Below are positions 32,118 to 38,168 of a DNA stretch of 38,168 bases, piece after piece. Source of the DNA: an uncultured Flavonifractor sp. (GTDB lineage: Bacteria; Bacillota; Clostridia; Oscillospirales; Oscillospiraceae); contig NZ_CALXFV010000007.1 of assembly GCF_944387675.1 (NCBI RefSeq), forward strand, positions 1-38,168, read 5' to 3'. Position 1 is the stretch's first letter; the number at the start of each line of letters is the position of its first letter. The notes beneath the pieces were generated by a model. That model saw nothing but the letters and a program-made list of their open reading frames with translations. It made no database searches and had not been told where the DNA came from. Both the position numbers and the translations under genes were made by a program.

Positions 32118-33203
32118 TTACCTCCTTAAAATGTAACCCTCCGCGCACAGAAGTTCGGCAAGAAGGACTGCGCCGCCCGCGGCGCCGCGAAGGGTGTTGT
32201 GGGACAGGCAGACGAACTTGTAGTCGTACTGCGTGTCGGGGCGCAGGCGGCCGATGCAGACCGCCATGCCGCCCTCCGTCATCCGGTCCAGCCGGGTCTG
32301 GGGGCGGTCAGGCTCCTCAAAGTAGTGCAAAAACTGCTTGGGAGCGGAGGGCAGGGCCAGCTCCTGGGGCCGGCCGGAAAAACTTGCCCACAGTTCTTTG
32401 ATCTCATCCATGGAGGGTTTTTTCTGGAAACGGACAAACACGGCGGCCATGTGGCCGTTGGAGACGGGGACCCGCAGGCACTGGGCGGTGATGGCGGGGG
32501 AACTGGCGTTGACAATTACGCCGTTTTCCACCTTGCCCCACAGCTTCATAGGCTCCTGCTCGCTCTTCTCCTCCTCGCCGCCGATGTAGGGAACCACGTT
32601 GTCCACGATCTCCGGCCAGGTCTCAAAGGTCTTGCCCGCGCCGGAGATGGCCTGATAGGTGCAGACCAGCACCTGATCCAGGCCAAAGCCGCGCAGGGGG
32701 TGCAGGGCGGGGACGTAGCTCTGGAGGGAGCAGTTGGACTTGACAGCCACGAACCCGCGCTCCACCCCCAGTCGCTTTCGCTGGGCCTCGATGACTTTGA
32801 TATGCTCCGGATTGAGCTCCGGCACCACCATGGGGACGTCGGGCGTCCAGCGGTGGGCGGAGTTGTTGGATACCACGGGACACTCGTGCTTGGCGTAGGC
32901 CTCCTCCAGCGCCTTGATCTCCTCTTTCTTCATATCCACGGCGGAGAAGACAAAATCCACCTGGGAAGTCACGGCCTCAATGTCGTCGGTGGCGTTGAGC
33001 ACCACCAGATCCTGGGCGCACTGGGGCATGGGCGTCTCCATCGCCCAGCGGCTGCCGATGGCGTCCTGATAGGTCTTGCCGGCGGAACGGCTGCTGGCCG
33101 CCACGGCGGTCAGCTCGAACCAGGGGTGATGCTCCAACAGGGAGACAAAGCGCTGCCCCACCATGCCGGTGGCACCGATCACGCCAACTTTATATTTTTC
33201 CAT
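32118..33203 (-). CDS. asd: Aspartate-semialdehyde dehydrogenase
   Basis: 361 residues. N-terminal KVGVIGATGMVGQRFV binds NADP; the active-site Cys is in VKSNCSLQSYVPALHPL; VVSNNSAHRW is conserved too. The length and motifs fit the archaeal/fungal-type Asd common in Clostridia. GGAGGT lies 7 bases before the ATG at 33203. First gene after the lysine riboswitch; feeds DapA and also threonine/methionine synthesis. Confidence 0.96.
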   Translation of the reverse strand: MEKYKVGVIGATGMVGQRFVSLLEHHPWFELTAVAASSRSAGKTYQDAIGSRWAMETPMPQCAQDLVVLNATDDIEAVTSQVDFVFSAVDMKKEEIKALEEAYAKHECPVVSNNSAHRWTPDVPMVVPELNPEHIKVIEAQRKRLGVERGFVAVKSNCSLQSYVPALHPLRGFGLDQVLVCTYQAISGAGKTFETWPEIVDNVVPYIGGEEEKSEQEPMKLWGKVENGVIVNASSPAITAQCLRVPVSNGHMAAVFVRFQKKPSMDEIKELWASFSGRPQELALPSAPKQFLHYFEEPDRPQTRLDRMTEGGMAVCIGRLRPDTQYDYKFVCLSHNTLRGAAGGAVLLAELLCAEGYILRR

Positions 33204-33284
33204 TGTTCCTACCTCCATTGCTTCTCTCCAGCCTATTCCGGCCCCGGCCTGTCTGAGAACCGAAACCGGTGGGGCGGGAAAAAG

Positions 33285-33315
33285 AAAATCAGCAGTTTAC
33301 AGAACTGCTGATTTT
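33285..33315 (-). terminator. Riboswitch-controlled terminator upstream of asd
   Basis: A perfect 13-bp stem (33285-33297 with 33303-33315, loop 33298-33302) with a T-rich tail on the minus strand (ATTTTCTTTTTCCC). It lies between the lysine aptamer and asd, as the expression platform should. Confidence 0.88.
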
Positions 33316-33325
33316 GTACTATAAT
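33296..33325 (+). promoter_or_regulatory. Candidate plus-strand promoter antisense to the lysine riboswitch leader
   Basis: TTTACA (33296-33301), 18 bases, TATAAT (33320-33325) on the plus strand, overlapping the asd terminator hairpin. If active, RNA from about 33332 would cross the riboswitch in antisense and could reach spoIID, 296 bases on. Confidence 0.4.
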
Positions 33326-33364
33326 GACAGGGACAGACTGCCCCCGTCAATATCCTCCAAAAGC

Positions 33365-33530
33365 AGACAGCGCTCCGCCGCGGCTGCGGCGACAGCCGAA
33401 CAGTTCTTCACTGAGCGGCCAGGCGGCGCCCCCGTCGGGAAAGCGCCCCTTCGGCGGCGCCCCCTTTCACGCGGTTCACCGGGTCCGATCCCCCTCCCCG
33501 CGCTACTGTTGAACAGCCGCGACCTCTATC
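33365..33530 (-). promoter_or_regulatory. Lysine riboswitch (L box) aptamer
   Basis: Read on the minus strand, the region contains the conserved lysine-aptamer pieces in order: GATAGAGGTCGCGG, CAACAGTAGCGC, GTGAAAGGGG followed by GCCGCCGAAGGGGC, TGAAGAACTGTTCGGCTGTC and GAGCGCTGTC. The closing P1 helix pairs GATAG (33526-33530) with CTGTC (33366-33370). Followed by a perfect terminator hairpin and the asd-dapA-dapB operon, all lysine-pathway genes. Lysine binding should favour termination. Confidence 0.92.
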
Positions 33531-33544
33531 CTGCAAATTAAGAA

Positions 33545-33573
33545 TTGCGATTTCACTATGTAGTTTGTGAAAT
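33545..33573 (+). promoter_or_regulatory. Possible promoter of spoIID-queA
   Basis: TTGCGA (33545-33550), 17 bases, TGAAAT (33568-33573): four of six matches each. It overlaps the opposing asd promoter. A 7-bp inverted repeat, ATTTCAC (33550-33556) and GTGAAAT (33567-33573), lies in the same place. Weak evidence. Confidence 0.3.
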
Positions 33574-33601
33574 TGTACCACAAGTGTATCCAGAGTGTCA
33601 A
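33572..33601 (-). promoter_or_regulatory. Promoter of lysine riboswitch-asd-dapA-dapB transcript
   Basis: Minus-strand TTGACA (33596-33601), 18 bases, TACAAT (33572-33577). The predicted start near 33565 lies about 35 bases before the aptamer and gives a leader of about 360 bases. Confidence 0.8.
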
Positions 33602-33627
33602 CGAAAGCGAGATGAGAAATTCACCAA

Positions 33628-35331
33628 ATGAAAGCATCCCGAAAGAAAAGATTTGTGCAGTTTGCGGCAGCCGCCCTGGTCTGTGTTCTGCTGGCGGCGG
33701 TTCCCGGCGCCGGTACGCAGGCTGCGGCGGTGGACGCCAATCCCACGGTTTATGTGGGCCTGTTTTACGGCAGCTCGGCGCTGCCCGGCGCCAACTTGCT
33801 CAACAGTGTGGGCAGCGGCTACCAGCTGGGCTATTATGACAGCAGCCGGGTGTTTCAAAAGCTGGCCCAGACCGAGGAGACCGCCATCTCTGTGGTGAAG
33901 ACCCAGAATGTCTATTACGGTACGTCGGGAGGCTGGGCCGGCTATTACGACACCATTACCTCCGAAATTGTGGTGGGCTGTTACCACATTCTGCTGCCCG
34001 ACACCTATGCCGACTATGAGCAGGCGGCGGCGGCCGCCGCCCAGTGGAGCGGCGGTTTTGTGGCGTGGATTGACGGGGTCTACCAGGTGCGGGTGGGGGC
34101 CTACCCGGATAAAGCCTCCGCCCAGGCGGCCCAGACCGCCCTGGGACTTGCGGAGGGGACGGAGCTGGTGGGGACTTCCAGCGCCGGGGTCTCAGTGGTG
34201 AAGACGGGAACCAGCCAGATCCTCTTTCAGTTTGACAACACCGGCGGCCTGTGCCTGGGGATTCAGCCGGGACTGGACACCGGCGGAAAGGCGGCCACCA
34301 TTTTCCGGAACAACACCTACTATGGCGGTTTCCGCTACCAGCGGGTGGGGGGCGGAAACCTGACGGTGAGCAATGTGGTCTCCATGGACGACTATATCCA
34401 CGGTGTGATTCTCAGCGAGATGAACGCCTCCTGGCCGCTGGAGGCGCTGAAGGCCCAGGCGGTGGCCGCCCGGAGCTATGCCTACGGTATGATTCAGGCC
34501 AGCAAGCATCAGAGCCAGGGCTTTGACATCTGCAATACGGTGGACTGCCAGGCATACAAGGGTATCGCCTCCGCCACTGCCAACAGCCAGGCCGCCATTG
34601 ACGGCACCTCCGGGGTGTATCTGTGGTACAACGGCTCAGTGGCCACCCAGGCGCTGTATTCCTCCCACGACGGCGGCGCCACCGAGAGCGCGGTCAACGT
34701 GTGGGGGACGGAGTACCCCTATCTGACCGGGAAAGCCGACCCCTACGAGGCGTTGGTGGCGGACAGGATCACCGACTACAACTGGACGGTGACCTACACC
34801 GCCCAGGAGCTCACCGATCTGCTCAATTCCAAGGGATATGTCAACTCCGGCATTGTGGATTTCAAGGTGACCAAGACCAGCCCAACGGGCAACGCCATCG
34901 AAATCACCTTTACCGACTCCAGCGGCAAGAGCTGGAGCAAGATCCGGGATGACTGCCGCACCTTCCTGGGGCTGCGCTCCATTCACTATACCGTCTCCGG
35001 GGGCGGCGGCACCTCCACCGGCTATGCGGTCAACGGCAGCGGCGTGCTGAGCACCCTCACCGGCGCCTATGCCATCGACGGCAGCGGCGGCACGGCGGCC
35101 CTCACCGGCGGCAGCGTGTACGCCATCGGCGGCGACGGTACGGTGGGTCAGCTCCAGCCCTCGGCGGTGAGCACGGGGAGCAGCGCGGCGGTGTTTACCA
35201 TCACCGGCTCCGGCTGGGGCCACAATGTGGGTATGAGCCAGTGGGGCGCCTACGCCATGGCCCAGCAGGGGTATACTTATCAGGAGATCCTCAGCTTTTA
35301 TTATACGGGAATCGAGGTGCGCCAACCATAA
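33628..35331 (+). CDS. SpoIID/LytB domain protein with SPOR-like region
   Basis: 567 residues. A signal peptide covers residues 1-32. At about 140-175 lies a SPOR-like stretch ([19 protein letters not shown]). The SpoIID/LytB catalytic domain runs from about 230 with [30 protein letters not shown], and the end motif [20 protein letters not shown]. SpoIID is a lytic transglycosylase of peptidoglycan engulfment. Between the domain body and its last motif is a Gly/Ser/Thr insert with three YAxxGxG units (YAVNGSG, YAIDGSG, YAIGGDG). Classical SpoIID is about 340 residues and membrane-anchored, so this may be a secreted relative, not SpoIID itself. The SD is weak. It overlaps queA. Confidence 0.87.
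   Translation: MKASRKKRFVQFAAAALVCVLLAAVPGAGTQAAAVDANPTVYVGLFYGSSALPGANLLNSVGSGYQLGYYDSSRVFQKLAQTEETAISVVKTQNVYYGTSGGWAGYYDTITSEIVVGCYHILLPDTYADYEQAAAAAAQWSGGFVAWIDGVYQVRVGAYPDKASAQAAQTALGLAEGTELVGTSSAGVSVVKTGTSQILFQFDNTGGLCLGIQPGLDTGGKAATIFRNNTYYGGFRYQRVGGGNLTVSNVVSMDDYIHGVILSEMNASWPLEALKAQAVAARSYAYGMIQASKHQSQGFDICNTVDCQAYKGIASATANSQAAIDGTSGVYLWYNGSVATQALYSSHDGGATESAVNVWGTEYPYLTGKADPYEALVADRITDYNWTVTYTAQELTDLLNSKGYVNSGIVDFKVTKTSPTGNAIEITFTDSSGKSWSKIRDDCRTFLGLRSIHYTVSGGGGTSTGYAVNGSGVLSTLTGAYAIDGSGGTAALTGGSVYAIGGDGTVGQLQPSAVSTGSSAAVFTITGSGWGHNVGMSQWGAYAMAQQGYTYQEILSFYYTGIEVRQP
35314..35319 (+). promoter_or_regulatory. Ribosome-binding site that points to an ATA start for queA
   Basis: GAGGTG at 35314-35319 lies 8 bases before ATA (35328-35330), the codon at which QueA homology begins. 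Confidence 0.7.
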
Positions 35332-36353
35332 AAACCGCGGATTTTGACTTTTACCTGCCGGACGAGCTGATCGCCCAGACGCCCCTGGAGCGCCGGGACG
35401 CCTCCCGGCTGCTGGTGCTGGACAAGCGGACCGGCGCCACCCGGCACATGCATTTTTACGAGCTTCCCAGCCTGCTGCGGCCGGGGGATTGCCTGGTACT
35501 CAACGACTCCCGGGTGCTGCCCGCCCGGCTGATCGGCCACAGGGCTCCCGGCGGCGGCGCGGTGGAAGTGCTGCTGCTCATCGACCGGGGGGAGAAGACC
35601 TGGGAGTGCCTGGTGCGGCCGGGCCGCAAGCTGAAGCCGGGGACCCGGGTCAGCTTCGGGGACGGCACCCTCACCGCAGAGGTCACCGAAGTGCTGGAGG
35701 GGGGCAACCGCCTGGTCCGCTTTGATTACGAGGGTATTTTTCTGGAGAAGCTGGAGCAGCTGGGCAAAATGCCCCTGCCGCCCTATATCAAGGCCGAGCT
35801 GAATGACCCGGAGCGGTATCAGACCGTCTACTCCCGGGAGGTTGGCTCCGCCGCCGCCCCCACCGCCGGCCTCCACTTTACCAAGGAGCTGCTGAAGCAG
35901 GTGGAGGAGATGGGGGTGCGCCTGGCCTATGTGACCCTCCATGTGGGCCTGGGTACCTTCCGCCCGGTGAAGGAGGAGGACATCCTGGACCACGAGATGC
36001 ATTCGGAGTACTGTATGATCTCCGCCCAGACCGCCGAGACCATCAACCGCACCCGGCGGGAGGGGGGACGGGTCGTCTGCGTGGGAACCACCTCCTGCCG
36101 CACCATTGAATCCTGGGCGGCGGAGGACGGCACCTTGAAGGAGAGTGCCGGCTGGACCCATATTTTCATCTACCCCGGCTATAAATTCAAGGTGCTGGAC
36201 TGCCTGATCACCAACTTCCACCTGCCCCAGTCCACCCTTATCATGCTGGTGTCCGCCCTCGCGGGCCGGGAACACATTCTGGCCGCCTACCGGGAGGCGG
36301 TGGAACAGCAATACCGCTTCTTTTCCTTTGGCGACGCCATGTTCATCTGCTGA
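35328..36353 (+). CDS. queA: S-adenosylmethionine:tRNA ribosyltransferase-isomerase (ATA start codon)
   Basis: About 341 residues; transfers the ribosyl moiety of SAM to preQ1 in tRNA to make epoxyqueuosine. Conserved parts are [62 protein letters not shown] and the final [22 protein letters not shown]. Homology starts at [10 protein letters not shown], and the codon before it is ATA. No ATG, GTG or TTG lies in frame between a GTG at 35241, deep inside spoIID, and this point. The GAGGTG at 35314-35319 supports ATA, which overlaps the upstream stop as ATAA in place of the usual ATGA. Followed by a strong terminator. Confidence 0.94.
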   Translation: MKTADFDFYLPDELIAQTPLERRDASRLLVLDKRTGATRHMHFYELPSLLRPGDCLVLNDSRVLPARLIGHRAPGGGAVEVLLLIDRGEKTWECLVRPGRKLKPGTRVSFGDGTLTAEVTEVLEGGNRLVRFDYEGIFLEKLEQLGKMPLPPYIKAELNDPERYQTVYSREVGSAAAPTAGLHFTKELLKQVEEMGVRLAYVTLHVGLGTFRPVKEEDILDHEMHSEYCMISAQTAETINRTRREGGRVVCVGTTSCRTIESWAAEDGTLKESAGWTHIFIYPGYKFKVLDCLITNFHLPQSTLIMLVSALAGREHILAAYREAVEQQYRFFSFGDAMFIC

Positions 36354-36358
36354 TTGGG

Positions 36359-36405
36359 AAAAGCCAACAGGACCAGGCGCGCAGCGCCTGGTCCTGTTGG
36401 CTTTT
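36359..36405. terminator. Bidirectional terminator between queA and glycosyltransferase gene
   Basis: A perfect 22-bp stem (36359-36380 with 36384-36405, GCA loop) with A4 and T4 ends, six bases after the queA stop. It serves both convergent transcripts. Confidence 0.92.
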
Positions 36406-36444
36406 GGGGCGGAAACGACACAAGTTCCGCCCAGCAATGCCGGT

Positions 36445-37512
36445 TTAGCTGAGGACGGCCACATTCTCCGCCAGCCGGGGATCTGTGGGAGAGAGGGCAA
36501 GGGCCTTCCGCGCCTCCTCCAGGGCCAGCTGGCTCCGGCCGGTGTGGTAGTAGGCCTGGCAGCGCAGGTCGTGGGGGAGGGAGCCCCATGGTTCCGCTTC
36601 ACAAATGTAGCTGTCCGGCCGCAGGGTGATGGCCAGCGCCCGGCCGGTGAAGTAGAGTACGCCCTCCCAGTCCTCCTGCCGGTAGAGCAGTTGGGCCATC
36701 TCCATCCAGGGCTCCCGGAGGTGTGGGGCCTCGGCAATGGCCCGGAACAGCCAGGCTCTGGCCTGGTCCGGTGCGCCTTTCGCCTCGTATGCCCTGGCGA
36801 GATAGCGCATGGAGGCGGCCCGTTCATCCGCCCAGGTGGCGGTGGGCAGGGAGAGATGGCGCTTCAGGGTGGAAATGCAATCGTCCCAGCGGCGGTGAAA
36901 CAGGTACTCCCGACCCAGATAATGTACGTTCCGGTCGTCATCCGGCTCCTCCCGGACGGAGAGCTCCAGCAGGGGCAGATACTGGCTTCTTGATTTGCCA
37001 GGGTCGGGGTGATGGTCCAGCTGGACCCCCTCCGCCGTCACCATAGGCCCCGGACTGCCGGGACCCTCCCACTGGAGAACCTCGTGGACCGGATGGACCC
37101 AGCGATAGCCGTGGCGGCGGTGGATTTTCTCGTACCAGAAGACCACCCCCTCGCTGCCGTCCGGCTGGAAGGACCAGGTATAGCGATAGCGGGCCTGGCC
37201 GGCGGAGGGAACCCAGGCCGCCTCCAGTGCTTTTCGCCAGCCGGGATGGAAGACCTCGTCCAGGTCGGTGCATACGCAGATGTCGGCGTCCTCCGGCACC
37301 AGCTCCAGGGAGCGGTTACGGGCGGTGTCAAAGCGCCAGGGGTCAATGGCCTGGGTAACCACCCCGGCCCCTCTGGCCCGGAGCAGCCCGGGGGTATCGT
37401 CGGTAGACCCGGTGTCCAGTACCACCACCTGATCGGCCTCACCCATGGAGTCCATCCACCGTTGGACGAACTGCGCCTCATTTTTGCTGATGGCATACAC
37501 CACAACTTTCAT
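36445..37512 (-). CDS. Family 2 glycosyltransferase with C-terminal TPR repeats
   Basis: 355 residues. N-terminal GT-A domain: AISKNEAQFVQRWMDS (residues 8-23), VVVLDTGSTDDTPGLL (29-44), and the metal-binding DLDE (83-86, in CTDLDEVFHPGW). From about residue 190 the protein is a run of helical TPR-like repeats (for example RYLARAYEAKGAPDQARAWL and CQAYYHTGRSQLALEEARKAL). Such GT2-TPR proteins often glycosylate proteins or surface glycans. The next gene upstream on the same strand encodes a Thr-rich collagen-like protein, and comparable glycosyltransferases modify BclA-type proteins, so that protein is the likely acceptor (inference). CAGGAGG lies 5 bases before the ATG. Confidence 0.88.
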   Translation of the reverse strand: MKVVVYAISKNEAQFVQRWMDSMGEADQVVVLDTGSTDDTPGLLRARGAGVVTQAIDPWRFDTARNRSLELVPEDADICVCTDLDEVFHPGWRKALEAAWVPSAGQARYRYTWSFQPDGSEGVVFWYEKIHRRHGYRWVHPVHEVLQWEGPGSPGPMVTAEGVQLDHHPDPGKSRSQYLPLLELSVREEPDDDRNVHYLGREYLFHRRWDDCISTLKRHLSLPTATWADERAASMRYLARAYEAKGAPDQARAWLFRAIAEAPHLREPWMEMAQLLYRQEDWEGVLYFTGRALAITLRPDSYICEAEPWGSLPHDLRCQAYYHTGRSQLALEEARKALALSPTDPRLAENVAVLS

Positions 37513-37537
37513 ATGGACCTCCTGCTGTGCTTTGATG

Positions 37538-37571
37538 GGAAAGCCGGACTCCGCGGGGAGTCCGGCTTTCC
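37538..37571 (-). terminator. Hairpin between collagen-like gene and glycosyltransferase gene
   Basis: A 15-bp perfect stem (37538-37552 with 37557-37571, 4-base loop) directly after the collagen-like stop. The minus-strand tail has only a short T run (CTTTCCC), so termination is probably partial and some read-through into the glycosyltransferase gene is expected. Confidence 0.6.
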
Positions 37572-37578
37572 GGCCAGG

Positions 37579-38168
37579 TCAGGACGAGAGCTCGCCCAGC
37601 TTGGTGACGTTGAGGGTGATGGCGGTGGGCAGGCTGGTGCCGCCCTGCCCCACCACTTGCAGCGTGGTGGGAACCGTAGAGATGGAGAGTGGGATGGAGA
37701 AAGACAGGGGTACATTCTCCGTTTTGCTCTGGAAGGTGTGCGGGACAGAGGCGCCCGGTACATTGGAGCCATTTTGTTGCAGGGAAACCACCACATTCAC
37801 CGGAAAAGAGGCGGTGGAGGACGGGGACAGGACGCCGTGGAAGCTGGCCTGATAGAGTCCGGGTTGATTAACTGTAAAGGTTCCGCTTCCGGCGGTGTGG
37901 GAGGTGGCTGTTCCATAGGTCACGCCATTCCGGTCAAAAAGCATGGGGGAGCCGGAGGACACCGATTGACTGGGCGTTGAGTAGGCGGAAATCAACGAGG
38001 AGGGCTGGGTCGTACCCGTAGGTCCGGTGGGACCGGTGGGACCGGTTGGGCCGGTCGCCCCTGCGGCTCCGGTGGGTCCGGTGGGACCGGTTGCTCCGGC
38101 GGCACCGGCAGGTCCGGTGGGACCGGTTGCCCCGGCGGGACCGGTTGCTCCGGCGGCACCGGCAGGTC
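37579..38168 (-). CDS. Collagen-like protein with BclA/C1q-like C-terminal domain (5' part outside window)
   Basis: Only the C-terminal 196 or so residues are in the window; the frame stays open to the edge with no start. From 38168 down to about 38013 it encodes an unbroken Gly-X-Y tract made of GPT, GAT, GAA, GPA and GPT triplets, rich in Thr at position Y, ending in GTTQPSS. The remaining about 140 residues ([13 protein letters not shown] onward) are Ser/Thr/Val-rich beta-strand-like sequence, with GVTYG and [17 protein letters not shown] typical of the TNF/C1q-like head of BclA exosporium proteins. No His, Trp or Cys-rich motif suggests an enzyme. Probably a surface or exosporium filament; location is an inference. 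Its Thr-rich tract is a natural glycosylation substrate for the adjacent glycosyltransferase. Confidence 0.87.
   Translation of the reverse strand, partial: PAGAAGATGPAGATGPTGPAGAAGATGPTGPTGAAGATGPTGPTGPTGPTGTTQPSSLISAYSTPSQSVSSGSPMLFDRNGVTYGTATSHTAGSGTFTVNQPGLYQASFHGVLSPSSTASFPVNVVVSLQQNGSNVPGASVPHTFQSKTENVPLSFSIPLSISTVPTTLQVVGQGGTSLPTAITLNVTKLGELSS
38021..38168. repeat. Tandem coding repeat of the collagen-like tract
   Basis: The DNA is a mosaic of 9-base units (GGTCCGGTG-like), arranged as longer near-identical blocks: 38075-38110 recurs at 38111 with one base change, then with an 18-base insertion. Period is a multiple of 9, so copy-number change would keep the frame. The repeat continues beyond the window. 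Confidence 0.85.

Noticed and set aside
33361..33540. Possible small proteins on the plus strand between asd and spoIID (frames at 33269-33541)
   Set aside because: They are antisense to the lysine riboswitch and lack SD sites; composition is explained by the structured RNA.
38021..38168. CRISPR array or non-coding satellite at the window end
   Set aside because: Repeats are direct multiples of 9 bases with no spacers and encode a continuous Gly-X-Y frame.
1..38168. tRNA, rRNA, prophage, toxin-antitoxin or defence genes
   Set aside because: I looked for them on both strands and found none; gene content is core housekeeping, sporulation and envelope.

Overview
This is a compact, GC-rich stretch (roughly 60-65 percent G+C by eye) of a chromosome from an endospore-forming, low-branching Firmicute of the Oscillospiraceae/Clostridia type (Flavonifractor, Lawsonibacter and Intestinimonas are the kind of relatives I would expect; the genus is an inference). 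The complete spoIIIAA-AH operon, a SpoIID-like protein, T-box and lysine-riboswitch control, an infC-rpmI-rplT operon, and a nusB-xseAB-ispA-dxs-tlyA-nadK-argR-recN run all fit. There are 42 protein genes, no tRNA or rRNA gene, no insertion sequence, no CRISPR array and no prophage. Almost all long antisense open frames are GC-driven shadows.

Layout. 1-3023: two minus-strand genes, a TrhA/hemolysin III membrane protein and a secreted, C-terminally anchored 5'-nucleotidase-family phosphoesterase. 3098-4529: infC-rpmI-rplT behind a consensus promoter and a structured leader; infC starts at ATC. 4537-6842 (minus): tsaE-tsaB-upp and a low-molecular-weight tyrosine phosphatase. 6950-11850: rodA/ftsW-like gene, the M16 pair ymfF-ymfH, and lgt with a long C-terminal tail. 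11910-16755: spoIIIA operon with a sigma-E-like promoter. 16789-27460: yqhY, nusB, a TsaD-like gene, xseA, xseB, ispA, yuiD-like, dxs, tlyA, nadK, argR, recN, mostly with 4-bp overlaps. This is the order known from Bacillus subtilis, minus accBC and with folD replaced by the TsaD-like gene. 27486-30422: T-box-controlled tyrS, then an AI-2E-family exporter. 30432-33601 (minus): lysine riboswitch, asd-dapA-dapB. 33628-36405: SpoIID-like gene and queA, overlapping by 4 bp at ATAA. 36445-38168 (minus): a TPR-containing family 2 glycosyltransferase and the C-terminal part of a collagen-like protein that runs off the window.

How it fits together. Most genes serve core functions: translation (IF3, L35, L20, TyrRS, t6A and queuosine tRNA modification), envelope growth (RodA/FtsW, Lgt, isoprenoids via Dxs and IspA), lysine/diaminopimelate supply, and DNA repair (RecN, XseAB). 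The sporulation theme recurs in spoIIIA, the SpoIID-like protein, and possibly the collagen-like protein with its glycosyltransferase, which resemble exosporium BclA systems.

The most interesting points are: (1) three genes (infC, queA, dxs) whose Shine-Dalgarno signals point to AUC, AUA and AUU/CUG starts; (2) the collagen-like protein plus glycosyltransferase pair; (3) a consensus-like plus-strand promoter embedded in the lysine-riboswitch terminator, which would make RNA antisense to the riboswitch; (4) the TsaD-like paralogue that has lost canonical TsaD motifs. I saw no wholly new multi-gene defence or metabolic system. Stretches over 300 bases without a gene are 27461-27836 (tyrS promoter and T-box) and 33204-33627 (lysine riboswitch leader).
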